DNA from: Halogeometricum pallidum JCM 14848
GTDB taxonomy: Archaea > Halobacteriota > Halobacteria > Halobacteriales > Haloferacaceae
DNA: 64,000 nucleotides
Reading direction: 5' to 3'
Assembly: GCF_000337095.1 (NCBI RefSeq)
Contig: NZ_AOIV01000024.1
Coordinates: forward strand, 51,085-115,084
Shown here: one piece after another, positions 43,514 through 53,535 of the stretch
Layout of the letters: each line of letters opens with the position of its first letter
How positions within the stretch are numbered: position 1 is the stretch's first letter
Made by a program: the position numbers and the translations under genes
Notes under the pieces: model-generated
The model's database searches: none
Seen by the model: the letters and a program-made list of their open reading frames with translations, nothing else
Told to the model about the DNA's origin: nothing

Positions 43514-43647
43514 GCGGCGCGCTTAGAGGTCGGGACGGTTAAGAACTGCGTCACGAATCCCGTCGCGCGGCGGTCTCTCGGGGGCCGGACCCCCGTCCGG
43601 CGTATGCCGGCCGAACGTTGAACCGTCGTCGGACCGTCTCCACCCGT

Positions 43648-44208
43648 ATGCGCCTGTTCCTCAGCATCGACCTGCCCGACTCGCTCACGGAGGCCGTCGC
43701 GTCGGCGCAACAGCGGTTCGCCGGCGCCGAGGGGCTCCGGTTCGTCGCCCCCGAGCAGGTCCACGTCACGCTGAAGTTCCTCGGGGAGACGGACGAGGAC
43801 CGCCTCCCCGACGTCGGGGCGGCCGTGGAGACCGCCATCGACGACTCGGGCGTCGAGGCGTTCGACGCCACCGTCGGCGGGTTCGGCGTCTTTCCCTCCT
43901 TAGAGTACATCAGCGTCGTCTGGGCCGGCGTCCGCGAGGGGGCCGGTGCGGCGGAGATGACGGCGCTCGCGGAGGCCATCGACCGCGAGACGGCCGCACG
44001 CGGCTTCGGGTCGGAGGACCGCGAGTTCACGCCGCACGTGACGCTCGCCCGGATGGACGACGCGCGCGGCAAGGACCTCGTCCAACGCGTCGTCCGCGAG
44101 GAGGATCCCGACGTGGGGACGTTTCCGGTGCGCGAGGTGCACCTGAAAGAGAGCGTGCTGACCGACGGCGGCCCGCGGTACGAGACGCTCCGGCGCTTCG
44201 CGCTCTGA
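43648..44208 (+). CDS. thpR: RNA 2',3'-cyclic phosphodiesterase (LigT/ThpR)
   Basis: 186 residues from the ATG at 43648 ([11 protein letters not shown]); the TTG ten codons upstream is unlikely. The two catalytic HxTx motifs of the 2H phosphoesterase superfamily are exact: HVTL at 39-42 and HVTL at 130-133. The enzyme opens 2',3'-cyclic phosphate ends of RNA to 2'-phosphates and can ligate half-tRNAs in reverse. Length is normal for the family. Monocistronic. Confidence 0.94.
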   Translation: MRLFLSIDLPDSLTEAVASAQQRFAGAEGLRFVAPEQVHVTLKFLGETDEDRLPDVGAAVETAIDDSGVEAFDATVGGFGVFPSLEYISVVWAGVREGAGAAEMTALAEAIDRETAARGFGSEDREFTPHVTLARMDDARGKDLVQRVVREEDPDVGTFPVREVHLKESVLTDGGPRYETLRRFAL

Positions 44209-44240
44209 CGTCGAGACGCGCTGTCCCCCTTCTCACCGTC

Positions 44241-45203
44241 TCAGTCCGCGTCGCGCGGCATCCGCGCGTCGCCGTCGCACTCCCGTTCTCGCCGGTGTCC
44301 GCGTCCGCGTTCGAGCGCTCGCCGCACGTCCTCGCGCTTGACGAGCAGGAAGCCGACGAAGATGACGGCGAAGCCGGCGACGGTGGTCGCATCGAGCGCC
44401 GTCCCCCGAAGTCCCCACCCGGAGACGGCGGCGAAGACGGGGATGACGTACTCGAGGAGGCTCACCTCCACCGGTCCGACGCGGTCGAGCAGCCAGAAGT
44501 ACATCACGAACCCGCCCGCGCCGGCGACGACGGCGAGGTAGAGGAGGGCGGCGACGGCCTCCGGGGTCCACTCGGCGGCCGCGAACGACTCCCACGGGAG
44601 GGCGGCGCTCGTCGCGTGCAGGAGGAGGGCCCCGACGAGCATCATCCACGCCTGCGTCGCGACGAACGGCAGGTCCGAGCGCGAGTCGTGCGTGAGCACC
44701 GCGCCGAGGGCGAACGCGACGGCCGAGGCGAGGACGAGGACGACGCCGAGGAGGTCCGACGCGCCGAGGTTCCCCGGGTCGGGGTCGGCGATGACGACCA
44801 CGCCGACGAACCCGAGGAGGACGCCGGCGGCGCCGACGGGCGAGAGGCGTTCGGCCGCGGCGGTCAGACGGGTGAGCGCCGGCGTGATGACGGGGATGAG
44901 TCCGAGGAGCACGGCGGCGACGGCGCCATCGACGTACACCTGCCCGGAGAACAGGAAGGCGTGGTGGACGCCGATGGTGAGGGCGCCGCCGGCGAGGACG
45001 GGCAGCCACTCCGCGCGCGAGGCGGGCAGGAGCCGGTTCCCCCGGACGCGCGCGAGACAGAAGAGGAGGAGCGCGGCCACGTCGAAGCGAACGGCGGCGA
45101 ACAGGGCCGGCGGCAGGGAGTCGAGACCCACCTCGGTGGCGACGAAGGCGGTGCCCCAGACGGCCGAGAGAAGGACGAAGACGAGGGAGGTCCGATGACG
45201 CAT
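44241..45203 (-). CDS. EamA/DMT-family transporter
   Basis: 320 residues from the ATG at 45201-45203; an upstream extension of ~50 codons is not membrane-like. Ten hydrophobic segments in two repeats (each with a five-helix EamA unit), with [15 protein letters not shown] in the first and [19 protein letters not shown] in the second repeat, typical of RhaT/YdcZ-type exporters. The C-terminus is charged (Arg/Glu-rich). It probably exports a metabolite or amino acid; the substrate is unknown. Divergent from the ribosomal-protein operon. Confidence 0.88.
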   Translation of the reverse strand: MRHRTSLVFVLLSAVWGTAFVATEVGLDSLPPALFAAVRFDVAALLLFCLARVRGNRLLPASRAEWLPVLAGGALTIGVHHAFLFSGQVYVDGAVAAVLLGLIPVITPALTRLTAAAERLSPVGAAGVLLGFVGVVVIADPDPGNLGASDLLGVVLVLASAVAFALGAVLTHDSRSDLPFVATQAWMMLVGALLLHATSAALPWESFAAAEWTPEAVAALLYLAVVAGAGGFVMYFWLLDRVGPVEVSLLEYVIPVFAAVSGWGLRGTALDATTVAGFAVIFVGFLLVKREDVRRALERGRGHRRERECDGDARMPRDAD

Positions 45204-45377
45204 CTGGCTGTCCGGAAGCGGTCGGCCGTCGTGAATGGCTCGGTTCCGCTCCGGTCGGACGGTCGACTCGGTGGGGCCGGCAGCATCGGGACGGAGGCGA
45301 TACCGGCCCCGGTCGTACTGACTATCGGCCGTGGCGGCCGTGAGGCATCCTCGCACCGGCGGAACCGAAGGAACAAG

Positions 45378-45387
45378 ATTTTATGCG
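45378..45387 (+). promoter_or_regulatory. TATA element of the rpl39e operon
   Basis: GATTTTATGC lies 25-30 bases before the rpl39e ATG at 45411, indicating a leaderless or nearly leaderless mRNA. Confidence 0.5.
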
Positions 45388-45410
45388 GGCCCGAGGTAGT
45401 TTCGGGCACC

Positions 45411-45563
45411 ATGAGCAAGAAGTCCAAGGCCAAGAAGAAGCGACTGGCCAAACTGGAGCGTCAGAACAGCCGCGTCCCCGCGTGGGTCATGATGAAGACG
45501 GACATGGAAGTCACGCGAAACCCGAAGCGCCGCAACTGGCGGCGGAGCAACACGGACGAGTAA
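45411..45563 (+). CDS. rpl39e: Large-subunit ribosomal protein eL39
   Basis: 50 residues, very basic: [21 protein letters not shown] and [15 protein letters not shown] are characteristic of L39e, which lines the peptide exit tunnel. It is one of the few basic proteins in an acidic haloarchaeal proteome. First gene of rpl39e-rpl31e-eif6, with 3 bases between it and rpl31e, a classic archaeal gene order. Confidence 0.97.
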   Translation: MSKKSKAKKKRLAKLERQNSRVPAWVMMKTDMEVTRNPKRRNWRRSNTDE

Positions 45564-45566
45564 GCC

Positions 45567-45845
45567 ATGAGCGCAAGCGACTTCGAGGAGCGCGTCATCA
45601 CGGTCCCGCTCCGAGACGTGAAAGCCGTTCCCGCGCACGAGCGTGCGGGCCGCGCGATGAAGATCATCCGCGAGCACCTCGCGAAGCATTTCTCGGTCGA
45701 CACCGAGGAGGTTCGCCTCGACCCCGCCATCAACGAGACGGTATGGGCGACGGGTCGACAGCAGCCCCCGAGCAAACTGCGCGTCCGCGCCGCTCGGTTC
45801 GACGAGGACGGCGAGCGAGTCGTCGAAGCCGAACCGGCCGAATAA
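45567..45845 (+). CDS. rpl31e: Large-subunit ribosomal protein eL31
   Basis: 92 residues. [37 protein letters not shown] and [29 protein letters not shown] match L31e, a protein near the exit tunnel that helps dock targeting factors. Three bases after rpl39e and one base before the eif6 start, so the three genes are co-expressed. Confidence 0.97.
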   Translation: MSASDFEERVITVPLRDVKAVPAHERAGRAMKIIREHLAKHFSVDTEEVRLDPAINETVWATGRQQPPSKLRVRAARFDEDGERVVEAEPAE

Positions 45846-45846
45846 C

Positions 45847-46512
45847 GTGCTCCGCACCTCCTTCGCTGGCTCGGCGTACGTCGGCGTCTTCGCGTGCGCG
45901 ACCGACGACATACTGTTGGTCCGCCCGGACGCCGAGGACGACGTCGTCGACGCGATAACCGACGAACTCGGCGTGCCCGCGGTGAAGACCACCGTCGGCG
46001 GATCGGGAACCGTCGGCGCCCTCGCGACGGGCAACGCCAACGGCATCCTCGTCTCCGCGCGCGCGACCGAGCGAGAGAAGGAGACCATCGAAGACGCCGC
46101 CGGCGTCCCCGTCTCGGAGCTTCCCGGCCGCATCAACGCCGCCGGGAACGTGGTCTTAGCGAACGACGCGGGCGCGTACGTCCATCCCGACTTCTCCGAC
46201 GAGGCGGTGGCCGCCGTCGAGGACGCACTCGACGTGCCCGCCGAACGCGGCGACCTCGCGGACGTGCGGACCGTCGGCACCGCAGCCGTGGCGACGAACA
46301 GGGGGGTGCTCTGCCACCCCAAATCCCGCGAACCCGAGCTAGAGGCGCTCGAAGAGCTCCTCGACGTGCGCGCCGACATCGGCACGGTCAACTACGGCGC
46401 GCCGCTCGTCGGCTCCGGACTGGTCGCCAACGAGGCCAGCTACGTCGTCGGCACGGAGACGACCGGGCCCGAACTCGGCCGCATCGAGGAGACGCTCGGT
46501 TACCTCGACTGA
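45847..46512 (+). CDS. eif6: Translation initiation factor 6 (aIF6)
   Basis: 221 residues from a GTG start. Five-fold pseudo-symmetric repeats are visible as recurrent G-N-A-N-G and D-A-G-A-type motifs ([64 protein letters not shown]). aIF6 binds the large ribosomal subunit and prevents premature joining with the small subunit, acting also in 50S maturation together with Nmd3 (gene at 28341-29468). Third gene of the operon. Confidence 0.97.
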   Translation: MLRTSFAGSAYVGVFACATDDILLVRPDAEDDVVDAITDELGVPAVKTTVGGSGTVGALATGNANGILVSARATEREKETIEDAAGVPVSELPGRINAAGNVVLANDAGAYVHPDFSDEAVAAVEDALDVPAERGDLADVRTVGTAAVATNRGVLCHPKSREPELEALEELLDVRADIGTVNYGAPLVGSGLVANEASYVVGTETTGPELGRIEETLGYLD

Positions 46513-46658
46513 CGACCGCTACGCGACCGCTCTCCCTTCTCTCCGCTCCGCTCGGTTTGTCGCCTCCAGCGCCGCCGTCCGATTCGGCGCTCCGTTCCGG
46601 CGGCTCTGTTCCCTCCGAGTAGGAAGATACTTCCCGCTCGCGGGCCGACGATGCGGGT

Positions 46659-46835
46659 ATGAGTCAATTTACGGTGAGCGGCCAGTTCCAGAGCCGGGAC
46701 GGCCACAGCAAATTCGAGACAGTTGTCGACGCGCCGAACGAGAACGTCGCCCGAGACCACGTGTTCTCGAACATCGGGAGCCAGCACGGGCTCAAGCGCC
46801 CCCAGATCGAGATCTCGGAGGTGTCCGAGCAATGA
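46659..46835 (+). CDS. rpl18a: Ribosomal protein LX (eL20, L18a family)
   Basis: 58 residues. MSQFTVSGQFQSRDGHSKFETVVDAPNENVARDHVFSNIGSQHG matches archaeal LX, equivalent to one half of eukaryotic L18a. Its stop overlaps the pfdA start (ATGA, 46832-46835). The order rpl18a-pfdA-ftsY recurs in archaea. It starts a new transcription unit 146 bases after eif6. Confidence 0.95.
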   Translation: MSQFTVSGQFQSRDGHSKFETVVDAPNENVARDHVFSNIGSQHGLKRPQIEISEVSEQ

Positions 46836-47296
46836 TGGGCGGCGGACAACAGCAGCTCCAGCAGCTCTCCCAGGAGCTTCAGGCCATCGACGAGGAGATA
46901 GAGGAGCTCGAAACCGACGTTGCGGACCTCGAACAGGAGAAAGAGGAGATAGACGAGGCCGTCGAGGCCATCGAGACGCTGGAGTCGGGGTCGACGGTGC
47001 AGGTACCCCTCGGCGGCGGCGCCTACCTCCGCGCGGAAGTGCAGGACATCGACGAGGTCATCGTCGACCTCGGCGGCAACTACGCGGCCGAGCAGGAGCA
47101 GAACGACGCCATCAAGGCCCTGCGCGTGAAGCAGGACTCCCTCGACGAGCAAATCGCGCAGGTCCGCGGCGAGATAGAGGACCTCGAAGACGAGAGCTCC
47201 GAACTCGAACAGCAGGCCCAGCAGATGCAACAGCAGATGCAGCAACAGCAGATGCAGCAGATGCAGCAGCAGCAGGGCGACGAAGACGGCGCGTAA
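46832..47296 (+). CDS. pfdA: Prefoldin alpha subunit
   Basis: 154 residues. Two long acidic coiled-coil helices (about 1-50 and 100-140) flank a beta hairpin with VQVPLGGGAYLRAEV, the hallmark of alpha prefoldin; the hexamer carries unfolded proteins to the thermosome. The last 25 residues before an acidic end are almost only Gln and Met, an unusual low-complexity tail. Translationally coupled to rpl18a and 27 bases before ftsY. Confidence 0.95.
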   Translation: MMGGGQQQLQQLSQELQAIDEEIEELETDVADLEQEKEEIDEAVEAIETLESGSTVQVPLGGGAYLRAEVQDIDEVIVDLGGNYAAEQEQNDAIKALRVKQDSLDEQIAQVRGEIEDLEDESSELEQQAQQMQQQMQQQQMQQMQQQQGDEDGA

Positions 47297-47323
47297 CGCC
47301 GCTTCGACCAGCTTTCACTCACT

Positions 47324-48883
47324 ATGTTCGACGGACTGAAAAAGAAGCTCAACAGTTTCCGCGAGGATGTCGAGGATACCGCCGAGGAGAAGGCCGAAGC
47401 GGAAGCCGAGGCCGAAACTGAGACCGGGGACGAGACGCCGGTCGAAGCCGACGCCGAGACGTCCGAACCCGCCGCCGAGGCGGAGGCGGCCGAACCGGGG
47501 GCACCCGAGGCCGACGCGGACGCCGAGACGGTCGCGGCCGACTCCGAACCCGGAACGCCCGGTGTCGACGCCCCGACGACCGCCGACGGCGAGAACGAAG
47601 CGGGTTCGACGACCGCTGAGATGCCCGAGGAGGACCCCGGCGGCGTCTCGCTCTCCGAGAGCGCCGACGCCGGGACGACCGACGGGGCGACGGCGGACGC
47701 CGACGCGCGGACGCCGCCGGACGAGGACCCCGAGACGACGCCCGAGGTGGGGTCTGAATCCGACACGGCGTCGTCGCCGACCGGAACCGCGGACGCCGCC
47801 TCGACGAGTACGGGTACGGACGTAGGCGCGGACGCGAATACGTCGACGGCGGGAGCCGAAGCGGTCGACCCCGCCGACGAACGCGTTGAGGAGGCGGCCG
47901 TGGACGCGGACGACGAGGAGGCGCCGCCGCGCGAGCGTCTCGCGTCGGACGCCGCGAGCGAAGCGCTCGAACCCGGCGAAAAGAAGGACGGCGCCGGGCG
48001 ACTCAAGCGCGCCGCGGCGTTCGCCACGGGGAAGGTCATCATCGAGGAGGAGGACCTCGAAGACCCCCTCTGGGAACTGGAGATGGCGCTCTTGGAGAGC
48101 GACGTGGAGATGCACGTCGCAGAAGAGATTCTGGAGACCATCCGCGACAAGATGATCGGCGAGTCGCGCAAGCAGGTCCAGACGATGGGCCAACTCGTCC
48201 ACGAGTCGCTCCACGACGCCCTGTACGACGTCATCAGCATCGGTCAGTTCGACTTCGACCAGCGAATCGCCGAGGCGGACAAGCCCATCACGCTCACCTT
48301 CACCGGCGTCAACGGCGTCGGGAAGACGACGAGCATCGCCAAGATGGCTCGCTACTTCGAGAAGCAGGGTCTCTCGGTGGTCATCGCCAACGGCGACACC
48401 TACCGCGCGGGGGCGAACGAGCAGATTCGAAAGCACGCCGAGAACCTCGACACGAAACTCATCACGCACGAACGGGGCGGCGACCCGGCGGCGGTCATCT
48501 ACGACGGCGTCGAGTACGCGAAGGCCCACGACATCGACGTCGTCCTCGGCGACACCGCCGGTCGCCTGCACACCTCCAACGACCTGATGGCCCAGTTGGA
48601 GAAGATAGACCGCGTCGTCTCCCCGGACATGACGCTGTTCGTCGACGAGGCGGTGGCCGGACAGGACGCCGTCGAACGCTCGAAGAAGTTCAACGACGCC
48701 GCGGAGATAGACGGCGCCATCCTGACGAAGGCCGACGCCGACTCCAACGGCGGTGCGGCCATCTCCATCGCCTACGTCACGGGCAAGCCCATCCTCTTTC
48801 TCGGCGTCGGACAGGGCTACGACGACATCGAGCGGTTCGACCCCCAACTGATGGTCGATCGCCTCCTCGGCGACGAGGAGTAG
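47324..48883 (+). CDS. ftsY: Signal recognition particle receptor FtsY
   Basis: 519 residues. A long N-terminal region (about residues 20-215) is extremely rich in Glu, Asp, Ala and Thr and looks disordered; the NG GTPase domain follows, with G1 GVNGVGKT at about 328-335, DTAGRLHTSNDLM (G3) and TKADADSNGGAA (G4-linked). FtsY docks the SRP-ribosome complex at the membrane and interacts with Ffh (50700-52094). The acidic extension is longer than in bacterial FtsY. Final gene of the rpl18a-pfdA-ftsY group. Confidence 0.96.
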   Translation: MFDGLKKKLNSFREDVEDTAEEKAEAEAEAETETGDETPVEADAETSEPAAEAEAAEPGAPEADADAETVAADSEPGTPGVDAPTTADGENEAGSTTAEMPEEDPGGVSLSESADAGTTDGATADADARTPPDEDPETTPEVGSESDTASSPTGTADAASTSTGTDVGADANTSTAGAEAVDPADERVEEAAVDADDEEAPPRERLASDAASEALEPGEKKDGAGRLKRAAAFATGKVIIEEEDLEDPLWELEMALLESDVEMHVAEEILETIRDKMIGESRKQVQTMGQLVHESLHDALYDVISIGQFDFDQRIAEADKPITLTFTGVNGVGKTTSIAKMARYFEKQGLSVVIANGDTYRAGANEQIRKHAENLDTKLITHERGGDPAAVIYDGVEYAKAHDIDVVLGDTAGRLHTSNDLMAQLEKIDRVVSPDMTLFVDEAVAGQDAVERSKKFNDAAEIDGAILTKADADSNGGAAISIAYVTGKPILFLGVGQGYDDIERFDPQLMVDRLLGDEE

Positions 48884-48967
48884 CCCGCCGACCCCCTTCG
48901 TTTCCACTCGAACCGGCTCGTTCTCCGGCCCGATCGAACCCCCCTGTTTCCACTCCAGCGCTCCTTC

Positions 48968-49585
48968 TCACTCGACGGCGACGCCGACGCCGAGCGCCAC
49001 CATCACGCCGCCGCCGAGCCAGTTCAACCCCGAGGAGAAGCGCGAAGACTCGAGCGCCCGGCCGATTCGGCCGGAGCCGAGAGCGACGACGGAGAGGTAG
49101 ACGGCGGTTAGCCCGGCGTACGTCGCGCCGAGCAGCAGCATCCGCGCGTCCGCACCGGAACCGGTCCCCGCGAACCCGGGGAGTAAAGAGAGGAAGAACA
49201 GCGCCACCTTCGGGTTGAGGGCGTTGACGAACACGCCCCGGCGGAAGCTCCCCTCCGGGTCGGTGCCGACCGTCGGGTCGAACTCGTCGTTCCGGAGCGC
49301 CGAGACGCCGAGATAGACGAGGTAGAGGGCGCCGACGTATTTCACCACCCGGTAGGCCGTCGGCGCGGCGCGGAGGAGGGCGGCGAGGCCGAACGCCGCG
49401 GCCGCGGTGTGGACGAGCACGCCGGTGGAGATTCCGAGCGCCGAGCGGACGCCGACGCCGCGACCCTGCATTCCGCGGGCGAGGACGTACATCGTGTCCG
49501 GGCCGGGCGTGAGGATGAGAGCGACGGCGGCCCCGCAGAACGCGAGGTACGTCGTCGTCGTCAGACCGGCGAGCAGTTCGGGCAT
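48968..49585 (-). CDS. LysE-family exporter
   Basis: 205 residues with six hydrophobic segments. ALILTPGPDTMYVLARGMQGRGVGVRSALGISTG is the N-terminal signature of the LysE/RhtB family, and FVNALNPKVALFFLSLLPGF the second conserved motif. These proteins export amino acids such as lysine, threonine or homoserine; the substrate here is unknown. Length is normal for the family. Two genes (this and the dehydrogenase at 49624-50580) lie on the minus strand between ftsY and ffh. Confidence 0.92.
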   Translation of the reverse strand: MPELLAGLTTTTYLAFCGAAVALILTPGPDTMYVLARGMQGRGVGVRSALGISTGVLVHTAAAAFGLAALLRAAPTAYRVVKYVGALYLVYLGVSALRNDEFDPTVGTDPEGSFRRGVFVNALNPKVALFFLSLLPGFAGTGSGADARMLLLGATYAGLTAVYLSVVALGSGRIGRALESSRFSSGLNWLGGGVMVALGVGVAVE

Positions 49586-49623
49586 CGGTGGTCGGTGTCG
49601 TCGCGGCGACTAAAACTCCCCCC

Positions 49624-50580
49624 TTAGCGCGAGAGCTGATTCTTCAGGTCGTCCCACTCGCCGGTCTCCTCGACGCGTTCGACGTTCTCGGCGAGGATGT
49701 CGGCGAGTCGCGTGAAGTAGTGGGGCGTGTGGCCCGACACGTGGGGCGTCAGGAGGACGTTCTCGAAGTCCCACAGCGGGTGGTCCCGCGGCAGCGGTTC
49801 GGGGTCGGTCACGTCCAACGCCGCCGCGCGGACGTAGTTGCGGCGAATCGCCTCCACGAGGGCGTCGGTGTCGACGACGCCGCCGCGGCCGACGTTCACG
49901 ACGGCCGCGTCGCTCGGCAGCGAGTCCAGCGCCTCGGCGTCTATCAGTTTCTCCGTCGTCTCGGTCAGCGGGCAGGCGAGGACGAGGTAGTCCGTCCGGA
50001 CGAGCGCGGACTCCAACTCGTCGAAGCCGACCACCTCGTCGGTCGGTCCGCCCTTCTCGGGCGTGTAGCGCGCGCCGACGGTGTCGACGTCGAACGGCTC
50101 CAACCGCTCGACGACGGCCTGTCCGATGGCCCCCAGTCCGACCACCGTGACGGTCGACCCCTTCAGTTCGCCGAACGCCTGGAAGTGCCGCCACTCGCGG
50201 CGCTGCTGCCGGCGGATGCCCTCGTCCAGCCGTCGGGCGAGCATCAGCAGCCATCCGAGGACGTGCTCTGCGATGTTCGGGCCGTGGACGCCCGAGGCGT
50301 TCGTCACCGCGACGCCGTGTTCGCGGAGGCGGTCGACGGGGAGGTGGTCGGTGCCGGCTGACTGGGCGGCGAACAGGCGCAACTCCTCGGCGGCCGCCAG
50401 CAGTTCGTCCGGAAGGTAGGTGCCGGTGATTATCTCGGCGTCCGCGGCCTCGTTCAGCCGTCCGTCCGAGGTTTCGGGGTGGACGACCGTCGCGTCGGGC
50501 AGTCGTTCTCGGAGCGCCGTCGCGTACTCCGAGGCGGGGATGCCGTGCGCCGAATCACCGAGGACGAGGATTTTGGTCAT
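49624..50580 (-). CDS. D-2-hydroxyacid dehydrogenase (NAD-dependent)
   Basis: 318 residues from the ATG at 50578-50580; a GTG one codon earlier is less likely. The Rossmann motif VVGLGAIGQ lies near residue 147, then the catalytic positions in NVGRGGVVD (Arg) and LTPHVSGHTP (His) with a Glu between, as in phosphoglycerate dehydrogenase, hydroxypyruvate reductase and related enzymes. It reduces a 2-keto acid or the reverse; the substrate cannot be assigned. Divergent from ffh. Confidence 0.92.
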   Translation of the reverse strand: MTKILVLGDSAHGIPASEYATALRERLPDATVVHPETSDGRLNEAADAEIITGTYLPDELLAAAEELRLFAAQSAGTDHLPVDRLREHGVAVTNASGVHGPNIAEHVLGWLLMLARRLDEGIRRQQRREWRHFQAFGELKGSTVTVVGLGAIGQAVVERLEPFDVDTVGARYTPEKGGPTDEVVGFDELESALVRTDYLVLACPLTETTEKLIDAEALDSLPSDAAVVNVGRGGVVDTDALVEAIRRNYVRAAALDVTDPEPLPRDHPLWDFENVLLTPHVSGHTPHYFTRLADILAENVERVEETGEWDDLKNQLSR

Positions 50581-50699
50581 CACTCGGTGCCTCGGGCGGT
50601 CGCGTGATAGCGTTTGGGCTCCCCCTCAGCGCTCTCCCCGAGACACCACCGAGAACAACGGATAAAGCCTTTACACGGGCGGCGGCGTAGAGAAGGACA

Positions 50700-52094
50700 A
50701 TGGTACTCGACAATCTCGGGAGTTCCCTTCGCGGCAGTCTCGACAAACTGCAGGGGAAGTCCCGGCTCGACGAGGACGACGTCGACGAGATCGTCCGGGA
50801 GATCCAGCGGTCTCTCCTCTCCGCGGACGTCGACGTGAGCCTCGTGATGGACCTCTCCTCGTCCATCGAAGACCGCGCGCTGCACGAGGAACCGCCGGGC
50901 GGCACGTCCGCGCGCGACCACGTCCTCAAGATCGTTTACGAGGAACTCGTCGACCTCATCGGCGAGTCGACCGACATCCCGCTGGAACCGCAGACGATTC
51001 TCCTCGCGGGCCTGCAGGGGTCGGGGAAGACGACCACCGCCGCCAAGATGGCGTGGTGGTTCTCGACGAAGGGGCTGCGCCCCGCCGTCATCCAGACCGA
51101 CACGTTCCGACCGGGCGCGTACGACCAGGCCAAGCAGATGTGCGAAGAGGCCGAGGTGGAGTTCTACGGCGACCCCGACGAGGAGGACCCCGTCAAGATA
51201 GCGCGCGAGGGCATGGAGGCCACCGAGGATGCCGACATTCACATCGTCGACACCGCGGGCCGACACGCCCTCGAAGAGGCCCTCATCGACGAGATAGAGG
51301 AGATAGAGCGGCAGGTGAACCCCGACCGCTCCATGCTCGTTCTCGACGCGGCCATCGGACAGGGCGCGAAGGACCAAGCCCGGGAGTTCGACGACTCCAT
51401 CGGCATCGACGGCGTCGTCATCACCAAACTGGACGGGACGGCGAAGGGCGGCGGGGCGCTGACCGCCGTCAACGAGACGGACTCCTCCATCGGGTTCCTC
51501 GGCACCGGCGAGACGGTGCAGGACATCGAGCGGTTCGAGCCGAACGGCTTCATCTCCCGCCTCCTCGGCATGGGCGACCTGAAGCAGTTGTCCGAACGGG
51601 TCGAGCGCGCGATGCAGGAGACGCAGGAGGGCGAGGACGACTGGGACCCCGAGGACATCATGAAGGGTTCGTTCACCCTCAAGGACATGCAAAAGCAGAT
51701 GGAGGCGATGAACAAGATGGGTCCGCTCGACCAGGTGCTCGACATGATTCCGGGACTCGGCGGCGGGTTCAAAGACGAACTCCCGGACGACGCGATGGAC
51801 GTGACGCAGGACCGGATGCGCTCGTTCGACGTCATCATGGACTCGATGACCGAAGAGGAGTTGGAGAACCCCCGCATCGTCGGCGCCTCGCGCGTCCGCC
51901 GCATCGCCCGCGGGTCCGGCAAGGGCGAGGAGTTGGTGCAGGAACTGCTCGAACAGCACAAGATGATGGAGCGCACCATCAAGCAGTTCCAAGGCATGGG
52001 CGACGGCGACATGCAGCGGATGATGAAGAAGCTCCAGAATCAGGGCGGCGGTGGCGGCGGCGGACTCGGCGGCATGGGTCCGTTCGGCGACTGA
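50700..52094 (+). CDS. ffh: Signal recognition particle GTPase SRP54 (Ffh)
   Basis: 464 residues. N-terminal helical domain, then G1 GLQGSGKT at 104-111, [16 protein letters not shown] and [13 protein letters not shown]; the Met-rich M domain ([21 protein letters not shown] onward) binds signal peptides and 7S RNA. It ends in a Gly-rich tail. The ATG follows GAAGGA closely, with a TATA-like CCTTTACAC at 50668-50676. The 7S RNA gene is not in the window. Co-located with ftsY, but on its own promoter. Confidence 0.97.
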   Translation: MVLDNLGSSLRGSLDKLQGKSRLDEDDVDEIVREIQRSLLSADVDVSLVMDLSSSIEDRALHEEPPGGTSARDHVLKIVYEELVDLIGESTDIPLEPQTILLAGLQGSGKTTTAAKMAWWFSTKGLRPAVIQTDTFRPGAYDQAKQMCEEAEVEFYGDPDEEDPVKIAREGMEATEDADIHIVDTAGRHALEEALIDEIEEIERQVNPDRSMLVLDAAIGQGAKDQAREFDDSIGIDGVVITKLDGTAKGGGALTAVNETDSSIGFLGTGETVQDIERFEPNGFISRLLGMGDLKQLSERVERAMQETQEGEDDWDPEDIMKGSFTLKDMQKQMEAMNKMGPLDQVLDMIPGLGGGFKDELPDDAMDVTQDRMRSFDVIMDSMTEEELENPRIVGASRVRRIARGSGKGEELVQELLEQHKMMERTIKQFQGMGDGDMQRMMKKLQNQGGGGGGGLGGMGPFGD

Positions 52095-52350
52095 TCGTCC
52101 CGTTCCGACCGCGACGTTCGACTGCTCCCCGTTTCGCCTCGCTCTTCGCTCCGCTTTGCTCCCAGTTTTCCGCCGGCCCGCGCGCTGAAACGCTTCCTTC
52201 TCGGCTGACAGCTTCGTCGCCGGTCGACGGATAGGTCGGGATTAAATCGCGCTCGACGTCGTCTCCGCACCGCAGACGACCGGACGCCCGCCGCGACGAC
52301 TGTTCGATTACGTACTATCTACTAATGGTGGTTCCGGCACACTCCCGCAC

Positions 52351-53316
52351 ATGAACGTCGGAGACTGCGCCGCCACCTGCCGGGACATCCTCGACGAGGT
52401 GTCCCGCGCCGTCGTCGCCGACCGCTCGGTTCTGCGGTCGATACTGTTGGGCTATCTCTCGCGGGGGCACGTCCTCTTAGAGGACGTCCCCGGAACGGGG
52501 AAGACGCTCACCGCGCGGTCGTTCGCCACCGCACTCGGCCTCTCGGCCTCGCGCGTGCAGTTCACACCCGACCTGCTGCCCTCGGACGTGACGGGCACGC
52601 ACGTGTTCAACGAGCGGACTCGGGAGTTCGAGTTCCAGGAGGGGCCGCTGTTCGCCAACGTCGTCCTCGCCGACGAGATAAACCGCGCCTCGCCGAAGAC
52701 GCAGTCCGCCCTGCTGGAGGCGATGGAAGAGGGACAGGTCACCGTCGACGGCGACACGCACGCCCTGCCGGACCCGTTCTTCGTCATCGCCACGCAGAAC
52801 CCCGTCGAACAGGAGGGGACCTTCGAGTTGCCCGAGGCGCAGAAGGACCGCTTCGTCGTGAAGACGAGCCTCGGGTTCCCGGACGAGGCGGGCGAACTCG
52901 AACTCATCGACCGGCGCGCGGAGCGTCACGAACAGTCGCCGTCGGCGTCGCGCGTCTGCGACGGGCGCACGGCGAGCGAGATTCGGACCGCCCCCGAACG
53001 GGTGCACGTCGAACGCGACGTGCGGAAGTACCTCGTCGACGTCGCCCGCGCGACGCGCGAGGACCGCCGCGTCCGCGAGGGAGTCTCGCCGCGCGCCACC
53101 CAGCGGCTGTTCGAGGCGTCGCGCGCCCTCGCCGCGATTCAGGGGCGGGAGTTCGTGACGCCCGACGACGTGAACGCCGTCTCGAGGCCCGTGTTGGCCC
53201 ACAGGCTCGTCCTGACGCCGGACGCCCGCGTCGGGCAGGTGGACCCGCGCGATGTCGTCGACGACATCCTCGCGGACCTCTCCGTGCCCTCGGTGGACGT
53301 TCGGCGGCGCGCCTGA
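52351..53316 (+). CDS. MoxR-family AAA ATPase
   Basis: 321 residues. Walker A DVPGTGKT, Walker B VVLADEINRASPKTQSALLEAM, sensor ATQNPVEQEGTFELPEAQKDRF and the arginine-finger region are typical of MoxR. MoxR proteins act as chaperone-like ATPases with VWA or DUF58 proteins, whose genes usually follow in one operon. Here the DUF58 operon (54044-57487) lies on the opposite strand, converging on this gene, with a DUF4242 gene between. The sequence 52095-52350 before it has no gene, only an A/T-rich promoter near 52310. Confidence 0.94.
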   Translation: MNVGDCAATCRDILDEVSRAVVADRSVLRSILLGYLSRGHVLLEDVPGTGKTLTARSFATALGLSASRVQFTPDLLPSDVTGTHVFNERTREFEFQEGPLFANVVLADEINRASPKTQSALLEAMEEGQVTVDGDTHALPDPFFVIATQNPVEQEGTFELPEAQKDRFVVKTSLGFPDEAGELELIDRRAERHEQSPSASRVCDGRTASEIRTAPERVHVERDVRKYLVDVARATREDRRVREGVSPRATQRLFEASRALAAIQGREFVTPDDVNAVSRPVLAHRLVLTPDARVGQVDPRDVVDDILADLSVPSVDVRRRA

Positions 53317-53409
53317 CGGACCGTCTCTCGGAGAATCGAATTTACGCGCGAATTATTCACAGTGAAGACGGGGCGAAACAGCTACTCAGTATAGGGCGCT
53401 AACGTCACT

Positions 53410-53425
53410 GTGGATTGCAATCCAC
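53410..53425. promoter_or_regulatory. Perfect 16-bp palindrome upstream of DUF4242 gene
   Basis: GTGGATTGCAATCCAC is a perfect inverted repeat with no spacer, 111 bases before the DUF4242-gene ATG and about 67 bases before its TATA element. A second, shorter inverted repeat (GACTG-TGAA-CAGTC, 53446-53459) lies between. Both are plausible operators; the binding protein is unknown. Confidence 0.45.
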
Positions 53426-53491
53426 CAATCCATATCGAGAACTGCGACTGTGAACAGTCACCCAGTTAATCAATAGCCGGTTTTGCGTGAA

Positions 53492-53499
53492 ATTATAAG
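53492..53499 (+). promoter_or_regulatory. TATA element of the DUF4242 gene
   Basis: ATTATAAG predicts a transcript start near 53520, downstream of the ATG at 53509. This supports the second ATG, at 53536, as the true start. Confidence 0.55.
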
Positions 53500-53535
53500 T
53501 ACTTTATCATGAACTCGGCTGTATTGCTACGTGCC

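Noticed and set aside
47200..47290. CAGCAGATG-type repeats as a possible satellite
   Set aside because: The repeats lie in frame inside the prefoldin alpha gene and encode its Gln/Met tail.
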